DNA of 64,000 nucleotides from Cichorium intybus (GCA_023525715.1 CM042017.1:78236169-78300168); one strand, 5' to 3'. Shown: positions 13,052 to 25,514, numbered from the stretch's first letter. Program-made: numbers and translations. Notes: generated by a model from the letters alone, not told the origin.

Positions 13052-15721
13052 TGTGACATCCGCCTAAAATGGATTCGGGTCAACCCAACCCAATTGAAAA
13101 TTTAATAAACCCTACTCGAGATTTCTTGATGCTAATAGGATCAAAACCCTTACACTACGATATAAATTGACGTTAATAGCAATATAGCATAGTATAACGT
13201 TATAACTATAATCAAATTAAATTATGATATCATATTAAAATCAAATCAAAGTATGATGCTCTAATTAAATTAAAAAAATCAAACTTGAATGCTATAATTA
13301 AACTTCAAATCAAAGTAGATTGTTATAATCAAATAATAACCTATTTTTTATAAAACTCTATTTTTATAAACACTACATTAAATTTTATAAAAATCTTAAG
13401 ATTCTTGTGTTAGTGGGGAATTATGAAGACCACCAAAAGTAAAAGTTTATTCCCATTGTCTCCCACTCACACCTTCCATCATCTTTCCTTTCATTTTTCT
13501 CCCAACACATTATTCTCATCACCACTCAAACCATATCTATTCTTTCTCTCACTCTCAATCTCGAAATTCCTCCTAGAAATCTTCATATTTCAGCCAAGAA
13601 CACTCCAATATACTCAAATCTTCATCCCTCTTGAAGCATTCATCAAGGTATGTTGTTAAAAGTCTCAAATTCATGAATGAAACAAATTAAATCCACCAAA
13701 ATATCTAAAAATCATTTTATGCATAAACCTGATTTTTATCAGACTCTCATAAATAAAATAAGAAGTTCTGGAAATGTTCAAAAAATAACTTATTTTTATT
13801 GAATTACTATAATTATTGCAATAAAATAGGGAAATAATTCACATAAAATACTTTTTAGAGTCAATAAATTCTGGGAAAATTCTGGAATGACCCATATATT
13901 GAGTAAAGTGGATTTATGAAGTTTCATGCATTTATATTACGGTTTGATTCTTATTTTGTATTTTATTTTGTTGTAGATAAATAAATAGCAAAATATAGTT
14001 ATGTATGTCAAAAACTGGATTTTATATTTTTCGAACCTTATTAACATTATAAAGACTCTATGACCAAATTTACAGAGTATTTTAAGAATGTTTTCTTATT
14101 GTTCTCGATTTAATGATAGTTTAATGATTTAAATTGATAATAAATAGCTACACATGTCCAAAAATTACAAAACCTTATCTGAATATCTTATATAACATGT
14201 TAATCATAAATAAAAAGTTTAATGAATTTCATTTAATCTTTTACTATTATTTATGATTTTATTGCTTAATTAGTAATGAAAAACATAAGAAATACTTCCC
14301 ATAGTCACAAATATCCAAACCATTTACAGTAGGCTCAATATAATGTTAGAAAACTATGATTAAATTTCCAGAATTTTTAGGGATCATTTATTATTTTTCC
14401 CGAATTTTGATGTTGTTTAATCAATAAAATAATAAAGAAATACTAAACCAGTTCCGAAAAATATGAAAATTTTACAGTAATTACTATTATGTGAAATAAT
14501 GATTTCCTAATAATTTCACAATTGTTTAATACTGTTTACTATTTAAAACTATTTTCCTAAGTACTTAAGCATGTAAAAATGCATTTTTAATGATTATTTC
14601 ATATAAATAATTGTTAAAATCTGTAAATACTTATAATTGGACAAGTTATTATTTTAATAAGAAATTATTAAAATCTTGACTAAATTGAAAATATAAATTA
14701 ATTATACAAAGTAATTAATTCAATTTAAAATTCATTTAACAAATGAAAACCTTAATATTCAAATCAAAATGAATTATTGTTCATTCATCTAATATAAGAA
14801 TATGTGTATACTTATTTTTATTAATACTTCATTCCCGTTTAGTAGTTCCTAAACCAAAACTATTAATTATATTAGGTTCTACGTCATTTTGACCTGAGCC
14901 GCCTATTCTGCGACACGCGTATTCCGTTGGACTAATGTGAGTAATCTACCCCATATTTTATAATTTTCAATAGTTTGGGGTGTATCATGTGGTTATAATA
15001 TGTTCCAACTTTATTTTATTATTTTTTCACCATTGAGACATTGTTGGGACATTTATATGTGACTCAGTATTTGTATAATTATTGTTTGTTTACGCTACAT
15101 GTACTTGTAGTGCAGTACCAATTTTAGTTTAATCTCCATCACTATGCCCGTATTCTTGAGGTACGTTATGGACAATAATAGCGCTATTGGGTTGACCACC
15201 CCGCCTTGGGACGCTAAGGTGATTGATTGCACTTGGTTGAGTGTGTATGATGATTAGATGCTCCATCCTATATATATACATATCTATGTATATATAGGAT
15301 GAGGACTTATTGTTGTTGTTGTTGTTGTCATTTGTTAATCAATTTTTGATTTATAAAATGTTATCTCAATAACACTTGCTTGCCAACTTCAAAAGAAAAC
15401 AAATTTCAAATTATTCAAACTCACAATTTTCTTAAATAAAACTAGATTACTCACCAACTCTCGTAGTTGACCTGTTTTTACCCATGATGTAGATTTAAAG
15501 AATGAAGTTGATGAAAAGTAGGGTGTACCTTAGAAACCCACAAAACTATTTAAATTTGATGTAATAAATGTTGTTGTATTTGGATTTGTATTTGTATGTT
15601 GTGGATTTTGTTTGCATACTTAGTACTTACTTGAATCTAATCATATCATAACATAGTTGTCATGAGACTTTGAACAATATATCACGCCTTGATCGATTCC
15701 GCCAAGGATCGGGGTGTGACA
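13052..15721 (+). repeat. 3' LTR of the Gypsy element
   Basis: The LTR is 2670 bp, TGTGACATCC...GGTGTGACA, followed by the target duplication CTTAT. It differs from the 5' LTR by many scattered substitutions and small indels. Confidence 0.95.
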
Positions 15722-17465
15722 CTTATCTACTACATCCCAATCAATGATCTCCATTCTTGGACATGAATGTAATGGACTCTATAATCACTTATTTACACTA
15801 TCAAAATTAATGGATTTATCAAATCGGCTTTCACCTTCTCTACCAATAAAGCATCCAAGTAAGCACGATGTTTATAAGGCAGTTTCGGTTCCGGTTCCAT
15901 CAGGCTAAGAACCGTCGGTTCCGGTTCCTAAGAATTTTGTCGGGTACCCGCCTATGCTCACCCCTAAAACAATCTACGAATTCTTCTAGATAGCTGATTT
16001 AATCGGTTGTAGTAAAAACGATCAAAGTAAGATTAATCGGTCAAAATAAGTCAAAATTCATCAAAAAGTCAAAGTTTGGTCAAAAAGATCAAATTTAAAA
16101 TATTTTAATTAAATTAAACCAATTTTCCTATTCAATTCAACTGCCTTCACAGACACCAAATACCTTGCACTGTATTTCCAAGTTCAAGTTCAAGATCTAA
16201 CTTATTCCCCCCTTTTTTATATTCAATTAAGGTATTTTATTAGCTAGCAACCACCTTAGAGAACCAATAAGTAATCAAAATGAAATTAAACAACAAAATA
16301 TTGTGAAATTAATAAAACATGGTGGCTTAAGTTTGAACCCGACCTTTAGAAATGTAAGAAACTTACCAAGAACGACGTCGTTCATATTTTACATCTGTAC
16401 AATTAGAGAACTTGTTAAAAGTAAACAATACCAAATAAAAAATAATCAATTTAAGCCATACTATAAGAATGTCTAAATCACAGGCTAAAAGTACTAATTA
16501 CAAAGTCACGTTATAAATTTATGCCAACCTTTATCAAATGAATTGACTGGATATTGGAAACTGAATGATGATTATTCTATTCCTATCAATCCTGATAAGT
16601 TTCTAAAATGTGAAATCTCCATAATATCGAGACAATCAAATCTCTTTGGAAATTTAACAAAGAGCTTGTTTGCATAACTGTTTTCAGTGGATCTAGGAGA
16701 AGCTTGGCATATAACTTTTTCACAAAAAGTTAAGAATATTATCACATATATTTTGTATAAAAACAATAAAGAAAATAAAAATATATCCACAAAATAGACT
16801 CTGGTTTTAGGTAAAAATAAAACCTTAGTCCAAAACTTGGCCTCGTTCAGAGTCCCTTGGTTGGGGAAGCTTGAAAAACACAAACCGCTGGAGAAAGAAG
16901 AAATTATGGATGAAAATATGATTGTGTTGCTAGATTTGTTAAGACCTCATATTCACATCTAGAAAAAACTTCAAACGTGTTGTACTATAATGACCGTACG
17001 AAATATGGAAACGAAAAATGAAGAAGAATAACAACGGTTTTTTTATCAAAAATCACAAGAAAAACTTCACGTTATTCAATGATGGTGGCAGTATGTCTTG
17101 AAAAAAAATTACAGAATCTATTAGGTTGTTATCATAATTAGTTACCGAGAACAATTTGGAGATGACCATTAACAGAAAAGCATTGCCCTTATGTTTACAT
17201 ATACATTAGAAGGAATCAACTCATTATAGTCAACATGTTGAATGATTCTTACCTACGAACATTTTGTGTGACTCTATTCAAGGGCTTGTCTCCTCATGAT
17301 CCTTCAAAAGCCATTAATTGAGATTAGATCAAGAAACGGAAAAACCCCTGATACAAACCATCTAATTATTTGTGTTTCAATGTCTCATACCTAAAATATT
17401 CTAAGTCACCAAGAACCAAAAAGCCATAAACAAAGATAGTATATAATAAAATCAAAAGGTTTCAT
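15722..17465 (+). repeat. Tandem duplication, copy 2 (right part)
   Basis: This is collinear with 2097-3237, including the reduced GGTTCC array. It contains an extra segment at 16110-16736 that is absent from copy 1. It ends at AAGGTTTCA, after which the sequence is unique. Confidence 0.85.
16110..16736. other. Segment present only in duplication copy 2
   Basis: Copy 1 runs straight from TTTTAATTAAA to TATTATCACATATATT near 2517, whereas copy 2 has about 630 bp between the same sequences. A minus-strand open frame crosses the right junction (16572-16883) but no domain is recognised. I saw no terminal repeats or clear target duplication, so a deletion in copy 1 is as likely as an insertion in copy 2. 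Confidence 0.7.
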
Positions 17466-17601
17466 CAAGACTACATAGAAAGTGACATTTTTGCTATGAT
17501 ATTATAGGTAGCTAATGAATGAAACAACATTGCTAATTAGAGAATATGAAATACCTATCTTCCGTAGGTGACCATCATAAGAAAAGGGTTTTGGAGATGA
17601 A

Positions 17602-17687
17602 GCTTACCAGCAATTAAGATTGAAAGATGAATCTTTAGAACCTGCATAGAAGTTAGTTGATCGATCAAAGCCACCTCCACCAAGCAT
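17602..17687 (-). pseudogene. Possible first exon of an RPA 32-kDa subunit gene
   Basis: On the minus strand an ATG at 17685-17687 opens a glycine-rich frame beginning MLGGGGFDRSTNFYAG. This resembles the N-terminus of plant replication protein A 32-kDa subunits, a single-strand DNA-binding factor in replication and repair. Two splice donors are possible: after 17642 (GTTCTA) or after 17608 (GTAAGC). An E2F-like site lies about 350 bp upstream. I could not find the next exon downstream before the tandem duplication, so this is probably a truncated remnant, or the rest lies beyond the inserted sequence. The assignment rests on about 16 residues and is tentative. Confidence 0.35.
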
Positions 17688-18034
17688 CGCGATCTGAATC
17701 AGAATTGGTTCAAGATACGAACAAATTGAAGAAAGGATTCTGAATCGGAATGAATTTAGAAAACGAATTGAAGAAATAACTCTGAAACGAATGAAATCAG
17801 AAAACGAATACACATTAAATGAAAAAAAAATAGATGATGATGCTTGAATCGGAAGCATTAAGCTCGCTTAAAGTGAAATTGCTGAAGAACACAAATTAAA
17901 ATGAAATCATTTAGGGTTTACGGTGCGCAAATTACGGCTATTAATTTGGGAGAATTTGAATTTTGATTCTAATTTGCATAATTATCTCCTACATTAATGG
18001 GGATTATCAATGATGACCGATAAAAACCATTTGA

Positions 18035-18042
18035 GCGGGAAA
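18035..18042 (-). promoter_or_regulatory. E2F-type site
   Basis: TTTCCCGC on the minus strand (GCGGGAAA on plus) matches the E2F/DP consensus found upstream of S-phase genes. Its position upstream of the RPA-like exon is consistent with such a promoter. A short match like this can occur by chance. Confidence 0.4.
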
Positions 18043-18541
18043 ACAAAATCGTTATAGCCTAGAAACCGGACACGTGGAAAAAAATAGCTGTAAAAAAATG
18101 ACATGTGTCATCTTAACTTTGTTTTATTAGAATAGGAAGATATATAGGAAGATTAACTAAAAAGTTATTATATGTATTAGATTAGATTTATATAAATGAA
18201 TTAGCAACAATATAAAATAATTTTTTTCTCTGTTTATAAAGAAAAATATTAACGTAGTGAGGTATCGTGTCTTATTTTTGATAGAGATAAATTATAATTT
18301 AAAAGATAATCCTGTTCAAAACCTTAATTTGATCCAACCGCTGAGTGATGGATAGATGGGATAAACAAATCGAAAAGAACGCCGAGCGACGCTAGAAGGT
18401 GTGAATGATTGTGCGGATTTTTATTATTATTTTTTTTAATATTTTAAACTTTGACTCCAATGCATATCCATGCATATAGCCTTAAAATATTGTGTTGACT
18501 TAGAAACTCATTCTCGCAGTCGCAGAACATCCATAATCAAA

Positions 18542-19693
18542 ATGTTAGACCACATATGTTTTCATATCCACGAGGAAATCCTTAGAAGGCTTTCTGTCAA
18601 AGCATTGATTAAGTTCAGATCCGTCTCCCAAGTATGGAAATCTTTGATCGATAGCTCTGACTTTATTGCTGCTCACAGCCTCCGCCACGTTCCGCCGCAA
18701 CATCTTCATGTAAAATACCGTGGTCGCTTTCCACCGGAGGAAATTTATGTTTCTATTGTCGATGATGACACTTTCCCCCAACAGAGGTTTGTTCACACTC
18801 CTCCCCGCTCCGTTAGACCTAACGGTTTATTTTCCCAAAAACAATTGGAATCTGTCACGGCTTGTTGTGCGTGCTCGACGGTGACTCGAAGGTTGTTCTT
18901 TGGAATCCTTCTATTAGAAAATCGATTGCTATTCAGTTGTCTGCTATGTTATATGACCGATATTCTTTTTTCTATGTTTTGGGGTTTGTCCGGTCACTCT
19001 TGATCCTAAGATTGTCAAGATTACACAAATTGGTCGGTGGTGTGAAACGAAAAGCAAATATAGCAAACGTTGGAAAGTTATGATTTACGCATTGAGCTCC
19101 GGTAAATGGAGAAAACTTTCTAGCAACAATCTGCAGATTAAATCAGCTGTACATACGGTGGCTGAGGTCTGCAGATTAGTTATACATACAAGGCCTCAGG
19201 TAACTGTTGATAGGCTTATCTATTGGTGTGCATTATTCGGCCCGACTATTAGGCGACCAGAGATTAGTAATCTGATTATGTCATTTGATATGACTAATGA
19301 GAGTTTTGAAGTGATAGATCTCCCACATAACTTAGCATGCCACCCTCGCCATCAGTTGTCCATTTCTAAGGTGATGGAATCTCTTGTCATTCTTCAATCA
19401 AGTAAAAACACTAAGAACCAATTTGTCTTTGTTGTATGGAAGATAGAGCATGATGTTCAAAGATCATTTACAAAGCTATTCACCATTGATGCATGCCCGA
19501 AGCCGATGCAGGTAGTGGGATCTAGGAAGAGTGGCCAACTTATAAGGACGTGAAAGATGACGTTTCTCATGATCAGAGTAAACTTGTTGTCCATGAAACC
19601 AATTCTAATCACTTCTCTGACCTTGAGATATATGGAGAATGTGACGATTTCTTACGAGGAAACACTACTTTTGCACGGTCGGTCAGATTGTAG
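18542..19693 (+). pseudogene. F-box protein with F-box-associated domain, frameshifted
   Basis: F-box proteins recruit substrates to SCF ubiquitin ligases through SKP1. The likely start is ATG 18542. The first about 45 residues form an F-box (HEEILRRLSVKALIKFRSVS then W-K-LI). The F-box-associated beta-rich region follows but needs three frame changes: near 18850 (into the frame holding VLWNPSIRKS), near 18985 (into the frame holding SGKWRKLSSN) and near 19525 (into a tail ending at TAG 19691-19693). Length is typical of plant F-box/FBA proteins if the frames were continuous. Three breaks in 1.15 kb indicate a pseudogene. Introns as an alternative are unlikely because no GT-AG pairs fit. Confidence 0.85.
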
Positions 19694-20130
19694 TAGTTAT
19701 TGACATAAATTGAATAAAATGTCAACTTTTTGTTGATAGTGGATATATATGTGTAGTAACCTCAACATTGGGTAGAGTAATTAATCTAGCTTACAAGCGA
19801 TTATGTGATAGCTTAACATAAGAGTAGGATGAATGCACAAAATAACTTATGTCGCTCAAATTGCTATCTATTTGGCTTGCATATTTGTTGCTATTGCCAT
19901 TTATATTTGCTTACCACAAATATATGGCTTATATGAACGATAATTTATGGTTAATTGTCAACAAGTATATGGCTTATATGAACGATATTTTATGTCACTC
20001 CCTTCATTTGTTACATTGCTTCAACCATCAAAAGGTATTTATCCCAAAGACATTTCGTTTGGCATATTTTTCTTTTCTCTATCTTTATTTTTTAACTACA
20101 AGAAACTTCAATAATTAAAAAAAAGCGTGC
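19694..20130. other. Intergenic DNA between F-box pseudogene and truncated LTR
   Basis: An AT-rich stretch with a short internal repeat (TATATGGCTTATATGAACGAT at 19921-19942 and again near 19966). One small open frame (19849-20118) has no recognisable family. The region ends abruptly where LTR-like sequence begins at about 20131. Confidence 0.5.
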
Positions 20131-20692
20131 GAGAAACTATATTAATTAGAATTTAATTTAGAATTAATTGGATTTAATTCAGTTATTAAATTAATTAATT
20201 AAAAGTTCAGGGACTGGTTTGTATTTATTCAGTAGTTGAATAACTGGCAAGCCAGTAGCCAGGGGCCAAAATTGGCGCCAATATATAGGGAACTCCATAG
20301 TTGCCGAAAACCCTAATTAGGGTTTTGAAGCCTTGGTCCAAATGGTCAACAGGCTTGCCCATTAAGGAGGCTCCTCTAGGGTTTCAGCTGTAACCCTTGC
20401 AGGCTATAAAAGGAACCTCCTTCCCCATTTTCTGCGCCACTTTTGACTCTCCAGAGACTCTGCTGTTTTCTCTCCTCCATAGCTTGGGTGTGACTGCATT
20501 TGAGGCAGGATCTCTTTGCTGCTAGCTTCAAGAACAAGATTCAAAGGTTGGTAATTCTTGTTTTGATCTTTAGAATTATATGTTGGCCTTTAGGTTTTAT
20601 ATTATATGTTCATAGAAGAAAACATAGATCTCTTCCAGGGTTGCATGTGAACTTAGGAATTTTATAGTTCATAGTTTGTATAAAACCCTTCA
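20131..20692 (+). repeat. Truncated 5' LTR of the Copia element
   Basis: Aligns with 38818-39385 of the 3' LTR, starting at AGAAACTATATTAATTAG and ending AAAACCCTTCA. A TATA box (TATAAAAG, 20405-20412) is present. The missing portion is the upstream part of the LTR. Confidence 0.9.
20405..20412 (+). promoter_or_regulatory. LTR TATA box
   Basis: TATAAAAG in GGCTATAAAAGGAACC is preserved at the matching place in the 3' LTR (39095-39102). The related LTR at 60454 has TATAAATA at 60940-60947. Confidence 0.7.
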
Positions 20693-20693
20693 G

Positions 20694-20706
20694 TGGTATC
20701 AGAGCC
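20694..20706 (+). other. Primer-binding site (initiator-Met tRNA)
   Basis: TGGTATCAGAGCC begins two bases after the 5' LTR end. Confidence 0.95.
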
Positions 20707-21958
20707 AATTTGTTTTCTTGTGAATTTGATATAACTGCTTGCATGATGGAGGGTGATTTGCGAAATCCATAACCCTCCATAAGGCCATCATCGATTTTGT
20801 GGCTAGGGTTTAGAAACCCTAGCCGCCACCCCTAGTTGGTCCCCCGTTTTTGCTTGCCTTGGATAGTAGGTTGTTATTTTTGGTAATTGCTGATTAATTA
20901 AAATAACTGGAACCCTTTATCCATTGCTTGCAATTTTCGATGACTAGGGATAAGGGTTAGGAAAATTAATTTGATTAATTTTTGTGATTCCCTTCCTTGA
21001 TTTAATTTGTTTAATTAAATTGTTTAATTAAAAGACCAATTAAATCACTTAAAGATTTAATTTAAATTTTCGAAAAAATACATATAAATTTGCAAAAATT
21101 CTTAGAAAATTAAATATAAAATACTTTAAAGAGTTTAAAATATATCTTATATATTTATGATTAAAAGTTAATATTTATATGTAAGATAAAACTGGTTAGT
21201 CTTACCGTTAGTAGGCCTCATTCACAAAACTGTCCTATAAAGAGGATATAAGGCGACTGCCTATAAAATGGTAGTCTAATGGGTGTCCACTCTCACCCAC
21301 CGCTCTCCTGGTCAGTCGAGTGTCGTTAGCCAAACGGGTTTGATAGAACCGCTAAGCCTCTTAAAAGTATAATGCTATAATTGAAAGTACTAGAACCTTG
21401 ACCAAAATCTCAATCTAGTTACTTTAGGTCAAAAGTGTGAATTGGCGCTAATCCATGGAATTGCACATTGCACTTTGTGGAACGTTGGTGGAGCGTGTGT
21501 GGTTTACTGGCACGCCAACTGGGGTCCGCAAAGAGTCGCAATGGGTTTCTCGATTTTACCATTATTGATGGAGCGTGTGTGGTTAACCGGCACGTCAATT
21601 TGAGATGGTAATTGATTTCGAGAGTACCAAGCTAATTTGCATGGTTATTCACACCCGGTTTGTGATCCTCTGTATCCCAGTCACAAACAGTGGGGCATTC
21701 CCGAGATTGAAACATGTTATTGAACAGTTCAATAAATATCAAAAGAAACTAGGAATTCCATTATAATTTGATTATGTTTCCGCGGTGGAATTGGCTGAAT
21801 CGTCATTCGCCTACCTTATAAAATTTACAATAAAGATTACCGCATCCCTCTTCGATATTGTAGATTGTTATTGTAGGATCCTAGCCTTATATTTATTCTT
21901 GGGTGAATATAAGGGTTATTTATAAATGTCTAATTAAAACTATCTTCTTATTTTATAG
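20707..21958 (+). other. Copia leader with a duplicated conserved motif
   Basis: This is the non-coding leader between primer-binding site and gag. The motif GGAGCGTGTGTGGTTTACTG (21490-21513) recurs at 21570-21593, 80 bp later. The same pair, 81 bp apart, occurs in the leader of the element at 60454. A second shared block includes CACCGCTC..CTGGTCAGT and GTCGTTAGCC near 21300-21345. Such conservation suggests an RNA signal (packaging or dimerisation), which is inference. Confidence 0.7.
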
Positions 21959-22718
21959 ATGTCTTCTGTTGACCAAACTGCCCCCCACTCAAACCCCGGT
22001 AATGTCACCTCGATCCTGTCATTGTGCTCCACAGTGACGTTGGACGGCACTAACTACAATGACTGGATCCGTAACATCAAAATGGCTCTAAGGTTTGAAC
22101 ACAAAGAGTATGTTCTAGAAACCGAGCTAGTTGAGGTTGACCCAGATACCGCTACTCCCGAGGAAATCGCCTCGTACCAAAAACACTCGGATGATGCAAC
22201 CAAAGTGGCTTGCATCATGATCGCCACCATGAACCCTGAGCTGCAAAGAATTTACGAGGACTACTATCCTTATGAAATGCACAAAGAGCTCGCGTAAAAG
22301 TTCCGCAAGCAAGAGCGCATCGAAAGGCGTGAGGTTGTAAAAGCCTTCACTAACGGCAAGCCTAAAGATGAAGAGTCCATCTGCACTCACGTGCAAAGGA
22401 TGAATGGTTACGTGAAAAGGCTAACGAAGCTAGAAATGCATGTTCATGAGGACTTAGCTGTTGACATAGTGCTAAACTCCTTACCCAGTTCTTATGACCA
22501 GTTCACACTCGCGTATCATTTGAACAACAATCATGAAACTTTGGCTGAATTATACCGCATGCTTCGTACTGCTGAAGACGTGACGAAGGGAAAAGGTGTG
22601 CTCCCTATTAACCGGCTGTCCTGGCTATTGGCTCTGGCAAGGGAAAGAAAAGGAAGGGCCCTCCGAAGCAAAACTGGAGGGAAAGGGTTCATGTCGAGTC
22701 ATCTAGCAGTGCCCCGGG
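21959..22718 (+). pseudogene. gag: Copia Gag, first part (broken)
   Basis: Begins MSSVDQTAPHSNPG and contains a Retrotran_gag-type region (DGTNYNDWIRNIKMAL near residue 25). An in-frame TAA interrupts it at 22295-22297; the frame continues to about 22600, where a frameshift moves it to the frame that reaches the insertion point at 22718. The basic linker KGKKRKGPPKQNWRE lies just before the break. The zinc knuckle belonging to this Gag is on the other side of the Gypsy insertion (34530-34575). Confidence 0.88.
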
Positions 22719-25460
22719 TGTCACACCCTCAAACCGTATTGGCGGAATAGTTTAAGGGTGGATGACTTCATGAACAATATCATAACAAAGTTACACAATA
22801 GTGAAAACCAAGCAAACATCCATCATTACATAATTGCAAAAGTTACATAGTTTAACTGTATCATGTTTCGATTACAATTACAAATGATGACAAAATATGC
22901 AAAATGACGTCGTAACGTCTCTTCAACCAAGCTTGTGGTTTACCTTTTTAGTTTCCTGAGAATACAAGTAGTTGAAAAAGTGTCAACAATTAAGTTGGTG
23001 AGTTCATAAGATTTTGTATAAGAAGTGTCCTTTGTTTGTAAACGATAGTGATGAATACCAAGAAAATCCAATATTTTCTCATAAAATGTTCAAGTCTCCA
23101 TTCCTAAAGACTAAAAATGTATTTATGTGAACTGTAGTGTACTTTCTTTGAAATATGTATTTCCACGTAAACAATTTTTAAAAATTATTAAGTTGATAAT
23201 TTTCCCTTGTGAGATACCATATAACCATACTGTGACTAGTTGGCCTGCTGCGACGTTCTTCAGGCGTCGGAAATGTTAGACATTTGGACACCTCAGACCT
23301 GCCGGTCAAGCTGTAGCTAGCAGCTCAGGTGCGGGGTTGTCAAGCCCGTATAGATCTATACTCAAATATCGCGCTCTCTTACCGAGACTCTGGTTATAAA
23401 ATTTCAGGACTTATAGTTGGTACTTATGAAAGCACTTTGAAGATTCATCTCACAAAACGTATGTATTCCGTTCAACTTGTTTACGTGCGATTTGTATGTG
23501 AAAACCTTTGAAATCATCCATTATCTTTTAACCCATGATAATATAGTATTATTTAATAATTATATAATTTATATAATTATTATATATCATGTTTAAGCGT
23601 CAAACTAACCTCTTGCTCATAAATTATTCTAATAATAGTCTATTTTTAGTAGTTTCGTCGTAATAACCATATTTTGTGAATAATAGCGACGTAACTTGTT
23701 CAAATGATTATAAATATCATCTTTTGGAATATTTCTCACAAAAATGGTGTAATAACTTGGTTATAACCATTTTTGCTAGAACAATAGTATTTTCCCGGTT
23801 ATATAAAACGTAGTTTTTATTACTTTTCGTTTTTATGACGTTTATGTCAAAGATCTAGTGTTTTACACACTATAATTATAGTCTTATATCTTTTTACACC
23901 AACATAACATGTCATAATGTTTAAACATATAGATCTAACTATTTTTCATGTCAAGATCTTTGGTACACAACTTCTAGTTCTTACATTTATAACCCTTTTT
24001 ACTCAAGATTTAGCACTTTTACACAATTTATTTATAGTTTGGGAACTTTTACCCTAACATTATATATCATTATGATCTTCATACATAGGACTATCCATTT
24101 ATCATATCAAGAGTATTTTTACACAACCATTAGTTATATAAACTTGTGTAAATCATCATATTTAGCATTTAAACATATGTAAAGTTGAATAAAACAACAT
24201 TTATAGCATTTAAACTTGTATTCTCCCCCAAAAAGGTTTGAAAAGATGAAAAGGAGGGGTATGAACTCACCCTTGTAGCGTGCTTGGTTTAAAAACTATG
24301 TATTTCATAGAAGATCGGTGGTAGGAACGAAGATCCAAGCCTTGGGGCTCGGGGGACCCTTGGACAATGCTATTACCCAAAGGTTTTGCATGAATGTTAG
24401 TGTGTGTAAATGGTGTAAAACTTGTATAACATAGATTAGAATCACAAGAGAAGCTAACTTACCAAGTTTGGAGTGTTTTACACTTGAAAAGGTGGTGTTT
24501 TGTAGTGGCTAAAGGTGGTGGCGGGTTGAAGGTGGTGATGGATGGTGGAGCCGAGAGCAAAGAGAGGGAGGAGGGAGAGAGTGTGTTGGCTTGGAAGTGA
24601 TTTCAAATGAGATGGTAATTAGTCTTCCTAGATAGTTTTAGTTTAAATGATATTAGTTTTAGTTTTCTTTTTAGACTAGGTTCTTAGGAGTTGACTTTGG
24701 GATGTGAAATGTGTTGGGAAGAGCCTCTTTCAGCCGATGGGTAGGGGGGGGGGGGTAGGGTAGGTTGGTTTTAAATAAAATAGCAATCTACTTATATAAA
24801 TGTGTAATTTTTATAAAATCGTAAGCCGTTTTAGTGAAATTTTTGTGAGTTTTTGACGAAACGAAGTTCTAAATAATTATTTTATATAAAAACATTGCCA
24901 AACATTTATTTTGATTGAATTATAATTCGTTGGGTGTCGAAATACGCGTTTAAGTGCAGTATTCTTCCGATTTCGCGATTTTTGACGTTTTACCGGAAAT
25001 TACTTTTGGCTTTGAAATTAAATACTAGATACTATTACGTTACTTATCATATGAATCGTTATTTCATATTTGATGTTTAAGGCACCTCATTTTGTATTTT
25101 GGTTCCAAACCCTGTGTACATTTATCCGTACACAGCGGTTGAATCGTTATAACTTTCACATACGAACTCTGTTTTCGACGTTCTATATATCGAAACTTTC
25201 GTATTTACATGTAGATTGTTTTATGAATATTATTATTTTCAAAATAATAATTGTACGATTATCGAATTTCTACGCTACAGTAGTCTGCTGTCCGTATTTT
25301 CGATTTTTAACCGATAATTGTTTTGATTTAGCATACGTAATACTATAATATTAATAATTCAACGCAAAAGTTATGGAAAACAACTTTTCAACATATAGAA
25401 TAACATATGCTTCGTTTGACTACAGTTGACTTTTGTTGACCAAAATTTACAATTGTCACA
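22719..25460 (-). repeat. 3' LTR of the young Gypsy element
   Basis: The LTR is 2742 bp, TGTCACACCC...TTGTCACA as read on plus, and almost identical to 31737-34483. Differences seen include positions near 23940, 24308, 24672, 25174, 25248 and 25262, and the poly-G run near 24745. Confidence 0.95.
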
Positions 25461-25475
25461 TCATCTACCCGTTAG
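25461..25475 (-). other. Polypurine tract of the young Gypsy element
   Basis: On the minus strand the sequence before the 3' LTR reads AACGGGTAGATGA, purine-rich and next to the LTR boundary. It lies about 40 bp after the pol stop. Confidence 0.7.
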
Positions 25476-25514
25476 AGAGAATTTCGTCCCGAAATTTAAC
25501 TCTTGAGTGGATCC

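Larger units (their letters stand above)
4146..15721 (+). mobile_element. Ty3/Gypsy LTR retrotransposon (Tekay-like chromovirus), decayed
   Basis: This is a full-length element of about 11.58 kb flanked by the 5-bp target duplication CTTAT (4141-4145 and 15722-15726). Both LTRs run TGTGACATCC...CA. A primer-binding site for initiator-Met tRNA follows the 5' LTR and a purine-rich tract precedes the 3' LTR. The internal order is gag, protease, RT, RNase H, integrase and a C-terminal chromodomain-like segment, which is the Ty3/Gypsy order. FIDD in RT and the long LTRs fit the Tekay/Del group (family knowledge; clade is inference). Coding is broken by two in-frame stops, two frameshifts, an integrase deletion and a 931-bp insertion, so it cannot act on its own. 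LTR-LTR differences are numerous by eye, so it is clearly older than the element at 22719-34483. Confidence 0.95.

Noticed and set aside
16572..16883. 103-aa minus-strand ORF in duplication copy 2
   Set aside because: It crosses the junction of the copy-specific block, so copy 1 cannot encode it, and no domain was recognised.
19849..20118. 89-aa hydrophobic ORF after the F-box pseudogene
   Set aside because: No family resemblance and it ends at the LTR junction; hydrophobicity follows from AT-rich sequence.
20131..20140. Target duplication of the outer Copia
   Set aside because: The 5' LTR is truncated, so no left target site exists to compare.
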